From the NCBI GenBank assembly GCA_020086605.1, contig JACBWW010000071.1, forward strand, positions 62,001 to 126,000: DNA of 64,000 nucleotides. Direction: 5' to 3'. The notes below the pieces were generated by a model. The model saw only the letters and a program-made list of their open reading frames with translations. It was not told the DNA's origin and did no database searches. The DNA comes from Lanius collurio. Its lineage: Eukaryota; Chordata; Aves; Passeriformes; Laniidae. The position numbers and the translations under genes are program-made. Shown piece after piece: positions 50,501-59,500 of the stretch. How positions within the stretch are numbered: the stretch's first letter is position 1; each line of letters starts with the position of its first letter.

Positions 50501-53500
50501 AGCTGGGAAGCTCCTGAATTGCAGCTTTGGGGGTGGGAGCATTCGGTTTGACTCCAATCCTCTTTCCTGTGGGAAACACCTCAGTGGTCATGCTGCCTGC
50601 CCAGGAACAACTGGTGAGGAGGTTTTGAGTTAAGGAGACTTTCTGGAAGGGAAGACAGGGCCTTTTCTCATCCCACTGTGCTCCAAGGAGGAAAAGTTTG
50701 GTGTAGCTGCACCATCCCTGCCATACAGAGGGCAGTGAGGTGCTCAGTGCTGTGTGGGAGTCAGAACCAGAAAGAAACCTCCTGTCTGCTCTCAGCTCTT
50801 GGCTCCAACCATCCACACTACCCTGCAACTCTGAACATTGTTTTAATCATCCCCTCCCCAAAAAGGGGGGGATATTTGTCAGCTTGCTGCTTCCTAGGGG
50901 AAAGATTTGGAAGAGGCAGGTGGGTACCAATGGCAGACCCAGCCAGGAGGGGCTGCAGAAAACTATTTCAGTTTCCATACCATCCATCTTTAATTGGGTG
51001 TAATAATAATTTTATTGCTTGCTGGGATTTGTGAGGCTGAACTAATATTTGTAAAATGCTTTGCTATCCTCAGCTGAAAGGCAATCTAGAGTGGCAAAGC
51101 CCTGGTGTTATTCACATTTGGATAATCCAGAATTATTCATCAACAAAATCAAGATTATGCAAATATATTCATTAGTTCTCAGAATACCTCCAGGAAAATA
51201 GAGGAATTCGTTTTGTTAACAATTATGCATTATGAAAGTGCGTGTCTAAGCATGCACAGGCCCGGTGCTGGGGCACATTCGCCCAGGACTCATCCCAGGA
51301 TCTCATAGAGCTGGAGAACAAAGGTTTGGCCTGTACAAAGTGACCACCTCCATTTTGGGATATCCTGATGCCCCACAGCAAATGACAGCACACAGCACAG
51401 TCCCCTGTGCCCTGCCAAGGTCCTGCTGGCTGCTCTACTGACACCCCCAGCATCCCCCCTGTACCCTCACAGACAGCCCACACATGAGCACCATCACCTT
51501 ATCCTCCCCAAACCAGCCTCTCCTACCCAAATGAGTTTTACAGTACATGCAGGGCCAAGAGGCTGTGGATTTGGGATCTGGATGCAGCCCCCGCACCCAG
51601 GGCCTGCTCTTTGTGCCCAGCACAAGCCCTCACATGATGGCAGCTTGTGCCCAGCCTGGCTTTCTGCATTGTGTGACCGTCTGTTTGGGATGTGATGGGA
51701 AACTGGAGATAAAGGTGCAGTGAAAATACCGCATGGTTTAATTAATGCCACATGCCTTTCACTCTATAGGTTGTGTGGATGGTTAATTATTTTTATAAAG
51801 AAAATAATTAGTCCCAATCAAGGCAGAAGCTCTCCAGAATTACAGCTCATTAACTGCTCTCACATTTTTCTGTTCTATAAAAAGTCATGTGGTGCTGATG
51901 AAGATTATAGACCCTTGGAATCAACATTAAATACAAATTCAGACAGTGTTACCATCCTATTACCATCAACTGCATCAACTTGGCTTCGGTAATTGCAGCT
52001 GGAGATGAAGGGCAGGAATTTCTGCTCCACACAATCTCTGGAAACAAGCATCCTGCCTATTAGTTTGCTGGAAACAACATGACACCAAGCCCTTACTTGG
52101 CTAAGTACATCCCTGAGAAGATGACAGCCACCAAGGAGAAAGGGGAAAGCTTTGCCAGGGATGTGAGATGAGGAGTTCTCAGAGTTGGTTCAGTTCCTGT
52201 TTGCAATGGGGCTGCTCCTGCACAGAGCAAGAAACACCCTGAAATCTGTCCTTTGGCAAAGCCACCGGTCCAGTGGATGCAAAGAGCTAGGAAATGTAGA
52301 GGGGACAAGGAGCAACCTTTAAGCAGTGGGATTATCTTCATGGGACATGGGGAAAACAGGGCATGAAGGGATGCTCTTGTTGGGGATGGGGGAGCATCTG
52401 CAAGCATCTCCCTCTGGGCCATGCTAGTCCAGGCACTGGTCCAGTTCTATTGAACGTTTCAGAGGCCTCGCTTAAAGCCTAATTGAAAGAAATCACAGCA
52501 CATTAAAGGGAGTTCAGGTCAAATCAATACTGGTGGGGAGGGCAAGCAGGGGAGCAGGGCAGTGGCTGAGTCCCAGTGCCAGCTCAGGGCACAGGCTGTG
52601 TCCACAGGCTCCAGTGCCTGCTTTTCCACCATGGGAAGTCAAGGTGAGACCTGCTGTCCTCTGCTCTGTGCAGGACAAATCTGGCAGGAACACAGGCCGA
52701 GGGTTGGCAACAGCAGCCAGCAGCAGGGAGGGGGCAGGGGAGCCACGGGTCCTCAGGGTCCTGCTTTTCAGTTTCCATTAATCAGGGATGCATGTGCCCT
52801 GGGTGGCATTCACAGCCCAGAGAGTTGGCAGCCAGCACTTTGGACCACAAGCCTCTACAGCAAAATTAACCCACCTGTCCCCATGGCACAGCTCCTGTGC
52901 CCAGAGCCCTCAAGCATCTGAGCCCTCTTAGAGGGATGGGGAAATGTGGGCTCAGGGTGGAAAAAAGCATTGTGGTGAACTCCTGAGGCAATGGGGTAGT
53001 AACTACTGCCACATAGGCAGCACATAGCAGGAGCTAAACTTTCCACTGGCATGTGCTGCCAGTGTTGTGCCTTTAGCTCTGCCTCTGCAAATGCAGAGAT
53101 GCTCCACAGTCACGGTGAGGGCAGGGATGGAGACAGGAATCCTGGCAGCCTGGACTCACCAAAATATCCAAAACCCCTCCAAAAGATATGAAGAACATCC
53201 TTCCCCTTCACTGGCTGCTGACCCACGTGTGGGAAGTGTTTGGGAGAGCACAAGGACTGGTCCAAAACCAACAACTTCTTCCAGTGCCAACAACTTCTCC
53301 AGCCACCAAAGAGGACTGAATCTCTGCGTTTGGGGATGTCCAGGATCCTGGGGGTGATGCAGCCCCTGTTTATTTTCTGTAAGTTGCCAGTCTTGGAATT
53401 TTCTGGTGAGTAAAAACCCCATCCCTTCAAAGAAGTGCTGAAGCCACTTGTCTTGCTTGTCCCCATGATAGCAATCCTGACCAGGCTCTGATCGGAGCAG

Positions 53501-56500
53501 GGGGATTTGAAGAGCGCAAATGCTTTATAGGCAATAAGTCCTCTGAGTTAAAGCACCTGCCTCAGCAGTAGATCTGCCCAAATCCCAGATTGCTTCCTGC
53601 ACCCTCTGGGCACCAGCACCCACAGCCCACAGTCCCAGAGTGCTCAAAAGTGGATTTCAGCTGAGTTTCTGGGAACAGGGCAGCTCATGCCAACAGTACT
53701 GTGGCTGGCAGCGTGGCAGCCATGTCCATGCCCACTCTGGCAGAGTAGGGTTGCTCCGCTGGCTGCAGCTGATGGAGCTGTGGAGAATAAGTTCTGTTCT
53801 ATTTACATGCTATTATAGATTGGTGTTACACTTGCACGGCTTTGGCGGGCAAGGGGTTGTACAGCAGCTCCAGCTGACCCACTGATTAATGCAGCAGGAG
53901 CTCTTTAACTGTGAGATCTCTCTTAATGCAAAAATATTTCTCTTGCTGGGCAGTAGCTAACTCTTCATCCTGACAGTAATGCAGCTCAAATCCCAGCCTC
54001 CTGCCCCACTCTGTTCCAGTCACCCTCCAACACACGTGGGCACAGAGATCAATTCAATACAACCAGCCCATTGCCAAAGTGCCATCAGGTTCCAGCAGGA
54101 TGATGTGCTGCTGGAATTTGATGTTAGTGGCAGAGAAAACCCATTTTCTCATCATTGCCTGTGGGTCTCAGAGCACTTCAGCCACCCACATGCGAGATAG
54201 ACACCTGACCCCAACCCTGGAACTCGGCAGCAGAAAGCCCTCACAGCCCATACCAGCAAGTCACAGCCTTCCCTGCCCCAGGGAAGCGAGAGAAGAGCAG
54301 CCCCACAAGCAGCAGGACTCTGCCCACAGTGTCCCCTCTGCCCACTCAGGCACCCACTCGGGGGTGAATGAGGGGATGCCCCCAGCTGGGGCTGGCCAGC
54401 AGCTGCTTCTTCCATTAATGATGAAACATAAATTAAACATGTAGAGTTCAACGGGTCATCAGTGGAGCCCCAGCCTCACTGCCTCCAGAGTGGGGACTCA
54501 TTTCAGCCCACCTCAAACACCAGTACAGTTTTTAATACAGTTTTTTTCACCAACTGCATTATTTTTTGTAAGCCCTTCCTGCAGTCCCCGCTGCGCTGGC
54601 AGGGAAAGTGTTCCTGCTGCATGTGAAAAAAAAGGCTATTTTTAAACTCCCCATGTTTGTCAGCACTTTTGGCTCAAGTGGCTGATGGAGAAGCCAGTTT
54701 TGCAGCAGCCGGTGTCCTGCAGAGGGTCGCATGGCCTGTGCCAGGAGATGGTGGCACGGACGTGGGCACTGTGTGTGGCCAGGCTGCCGGGAGTGGTGGT
54801 CGAGCCCGCTCATCCCTGGCACATGCCAGATCCACACCAAAGCCCTGTTCCAGATGCTCTGCTGCTGGGACCCACCACTCCCATGAGATTTCAGGCATCA
54901 CAACCTCTGTGCCTTTGCACACACCTATGAAATCATCAAGCAAGGCTGCAAACACAAGTTGGCTCCTGGGATTTGGCCTTTCTCCCTGCCCTTTGTTGGG
55001 GATGCCAAAGGGCTCCAATCTAGGCATCAAATCCAGCCCTGTTTTCCAGCTGATGGCACCGCCAGGGATCTGGGGCCAGAGGAGGACCCAAGAGGGCGGG
55101 AGCTGTGTGTGGGTCACAGGAAGAACTGTGGGTCACAGCAGACCCAGTCTCAGAACAGCAGAGAGCCCCTGGAGGCTCACGCCAGAGCAGGGGCTGTGGC
55201 AGAAGCCCTGGCACCCTCTGCAGCTGAAACACCGGTGGGATTTTCTGGCCTGGGTCAGTGATGAAGAGGTTTCAGTGCCCACATGGAGAAAATGGTTAAA
55301 AAAAAGGAGAGAAAAGGAAAGGGTGGTCATGCATGAAATGATTTAATTTCATTGATGCTGGGTTTGCATTTGATAAGTCAGTCTTGTAGAGAAATTGATG
55401 TATAGAAAGGTGCAGCCACCAGCCATGGAAATGTGGGAAGGGGTAGGAATGGGGCTGAGCAGAGAAGGCCAGGGAAATCTCCCAAGCCCAGAGACCCCAG
55501 GGAGAGAAGGGACACACCCCTCCTCCCCCTCCCCAGTGAGAGTGAGATCTGCAGAGGCCCTTTCTGGGGACAAGCTGCAGCAGGACAGGCTGTCTCAGAT
55601 GATGGGGACAATGTGGTGACAGCAAGGAGGCAAGAGCAGCTCCTTAGCAATCCCTGTCATCAAGGTCATTACTGCTATTTATTATTTAGGGCCTCACAGC
55701 CCTAAATATTAATTAGTTGGAATTTGTGGGAGGGGTGTGTGGAGGGGTTTGTGCATGAGGTTCAAGTTTCCTGCTCTCCTGCCTCTTCAGGGTTGGGATA
55801 CAAGCAGGGATGGGCGCTGGTGCTGTTTCCTGAGCCAGGCAAGGATGAACTCCAGCCCTACAAGACCCTAAACTGTCCTATTTCGCCCTGGCCTGGTTCT
55901 CCACACTCCATGAAACAGCCTCACACAAGTGCTGGGATGCTGATGAGCCAGGGAGGGGACCCCATAGTCAGCACAGCCCCCACAAGGTGCCAGACCCCCC
56001 CAGTGCTGCCCTTACAAACCCAGCACACCCAGCATCTGCAGACATGGGGCTGCCTGGAAGCCAGGGCAGTGTCTTCAGTGGCTTTGTTCAAGGGTGAAAT
56101 CAAATATTTCTACAAAACGATCCTCCAGCCAGCCAGTGGAATTTTCCTCCCTTTTGCTTCCTTCCACCTGATTTCATCCCTCATCTGAAGAGATCGGATA
56201 CGGAGCTTCCCCTGGCACAGCATGGACACCACAGGCTCCCCCTTTGTCAGAGGTGGGGTAGCAGCAAATCCCGGATTCAGGGAGACCCCCATCCCGTGTT
56301 TCCTCAGCAGCTGCTGTGGCCCTTCACACTCAGCAGCGGGGCCAGGTTGTGCCCGTGTTCTTGCTGGGGAGCATGGGAACCGGACCCATGGTTTGGGCCC
56401 CAAGCAGAGCCCAGCAAAGCTCTCAAGTGGACTTTTACAGGTCTGAAATTACCTGTACCCAAAATCTCAGCGTTTCCCAGGGGGGAGGCCAGCACGGTCA

Positions 56501-59500
56501 CGGTGCCCAGAACTAGTCCAGAGGAGAGGCAGATGGACAGGGCTGGGGGGAAGAAGGACGATGAGGATGATGAAGGCTCTGCGAGCAGCAGGGAGTGGAT
56601 CCTGCGGGCATCCTCAGCTCTACCCCTCACTCATCTGCCCCTCAGCCTCCTGGCAGTTCCCGAGCAGCCTAATTAGCTCTCCCTGCTCCCAGCGCCGTCC
56701 AGCTGGAGCTTCAGGGCAGGAGCAGACAAAAGCCTCGCTATTGACAGCCCCTCCGAGGAAGGGGCTTTTCTTCTCCCCCTCGCTTTTCTTTTCAAGCCCC
56801 TCTCCCCCCTCTTGGGCAGGGGCCACGGGCTCATTAGCACTGGGGCTCGTTGGGATGGAGGGAGCAGATGGCAGCCAGGCGGCTGGCGCGGCCGGCCCCG
56901 CCGCCGCCTCTTTCCGCGAACAGATGCCTGGCCAACAAGGGGGAGGATTAACGGGAGCAAGGGGCCATCCGCACAGCAGGGCTGCCAGCGGGGGCTTCCT
57001 CCCCGGCAGCGCACCCCACGTCCCCGCCTAAGGGCTGCCAGCCCGCTGGGGACTCGCGGGGCTCGCGGCCATCAAAACGTGTCTGGGAAGCCACAGGTTG
57101 GGATGACCAAAAGTCACTGCAAAGGCCACAGGGGAACTGCAGCTTCTTTCTGCCCTCGCTGAGATACTGAGACCTCTGACACTGCAGTGCCATGGCTGCT
57201 CCTGCCCTGTCCCAGTGCAGTGGGGAGGACACGTCACCCTTGTCCCAGCACGTTTGCAGCAGCACCCAGACTCGTCTCCAAGATCACCCGCAACGGCAAA
57301 CCAGGGCTTAATCCCACTTTAGCAGCACATCCCTCCCCCTCCGTGCACGGCGCATCCCGGGGGATTAAGGGTTAAAGCACAAATCCCCTGCGCTGCCCTG
57401 ATGTGACCCACTTAGACCATCTGGCAGGGAGGGATGCAGAAGCCTCCTTTCCCCCAGCGCTGCCAGCGCTCACTCGGCATCACCGGCTGCCCCAGGACTT
57501 CACACCAGCACCCACAGTCCCAGAGTGCTCAAAAGTGGATTTCAGCTGAGTTTCTGGGAACAGGACAGCTCATGCCAACAGTACTGTGGCTGGCAGCGTG
57601 GCAGCAGAGAACTAAAACACCCTCAGAATCATCCTGCAAGCCCCCGGACTCCCATCAGCTCCAGGTCCTTGGAGCATCTCCCGCCTGGATGTCGCCAGGT
57701 CCCGGCACAGGTGCTGATGAAATTCGTAGCAATGCTGGGAGAAGTCAGGCTTCCCCCAAGTAGGACAGGGCTCTCAACCCCACTCTGGGGCTGAGGTCAT
57801 ACCTGGGGAAGAGATGCAGACAAAAGCCCAGACAAGAGGGAGGAAAGGGTATCCTGCTCTGGGGCTGGGGCCAGAGCATGGTGTTCATACCCATTTCCAA
57901 AGGCTGGGCAGAGACTGGTGGCACCTTAAAACAGGAGATTTAAAAAGCATTTTCAGTCCACAAGAGCCAAAGCCCCATCCCCATGGTCCAGTGAGAGGGA
58001 CTGAGGGCACCCTGGCTTGGCAGACAGGCTCAGGGCAGGGTAGGCAGTCCCTGTCCCTGATCCCATCCCTCCCCAGCACACTGGACACAAAACTCCCTCA
58101 AATCCCACATACATTTAACATACACTGGAGCAATTCCCCTGCAAAGGCAAGTTCTGGGTCAGCCCCAGGCTTTCTCAACCTCTGCACACCACCCAATCCC
58201 CCACCCTCAGCTGCCCAACAAAGCCCAACCAGGCCCTGTGTGGGAAAAGGTTAATTGGAAAAGCCCCTTTCCCCATCACCTCGTTTTTCCCTTTCACACT
58301 GCAAACTGGTCAATAATCCATTTACTTTGGCAGAGCTCTGGTCTGGGCACAAAGCTGTCTGGGGGGCTGGACTTCAGGGCCCCCCCAGCCCCAGCAGGAC
58401 CAGGAGGGAAGGTATTAATGTACTCTTTTGTTCCAGGATAAACCGTGGGTTTAGCAGAGCTTTAACCCTCCAAACCTCCAAGAGAGCTTGATGGTAATTT
58501 AGATGGAAGAGGCTTTATCTGCAGAACCAGCAGGAAATTGGTGATGAGGGATAGGGCAAGGGGGGAAAAAAATCACTTTCTGTCCAGGGAACCGAATCAC
58601 TGCCCAAGGATGTAGGATTGAGCCCTTAGCCACACTCAGGGTACCTTGCAGGGCCAGCTTTGGGCTATGGACACTAGGGGGGTCCCTGACAGGACCCCCT
58701 GTGCTGCAGCTGTACCCCTTGACACTCCATGAGGGCATGGGATTAGCCAGCAAAACTGATGGGGAGGTGGGCAGAGTAGGCCTAGAAACCATGGCAGCAT
58801 CTCCACTGCTGTGGGAAGCACAGGGCCAGATCCAGGGCAGGGTGTTTGCAGGGGACCAGCTGTCAAGTGTGGGAGAAAACAGGAACCCAGATGGTCATCT
58901 TAATATTTCATTTGGCTAACTGGTCTCTCCATCTCCTCTCTGGTGCGCTCTGCTTTCTGGCACCACAGTCATTTGCTCTTAAATTAGCTGGGAGTATCGT
59001 CAGGGAAGAGAGGCCGATCCAAGCAGTGGCACAGCAAAATCTTCAGGAAAAGCAACCCAGAGTGGAGCTGGGCACGGAGACCACTACAAGAGGAGCTGCT
59101 GCAAGCCTTGGGTCTGTTCTCATGGATGAGGAGGAGGCACCTGGCTCTGGCTATTGCTGGACTACAAGCCTAGTGCCAGCTTGGGGACATCACTGTGCAC
59201 TCCAATGGAGACCTGCTACAAAGTCCCTGAGGGTGTGAGATCTGGCATCTCAGAGGGGTGATCCTGCCCAAACGGCAGCCTCGGGCTCCTGGCAGAGCCC
59301 TGTGGGATGCAAGCCGAGCCAGCAGCACCGATGAGAGGAGCTGGGAACTGCAGCATCTCTGTCTCCGCAGCCTTTGGTGGCAGCCCCTCGAGCGGCAGAG
59401 CCTGGAACAAGGTGAGTGCAGCGTGGGCCCTGTGGACCCCAGGGCGAGCCCCGCCGGACTAGCCCCACTCAGCACCTGTGTGCAGATGGCCACATCACAG

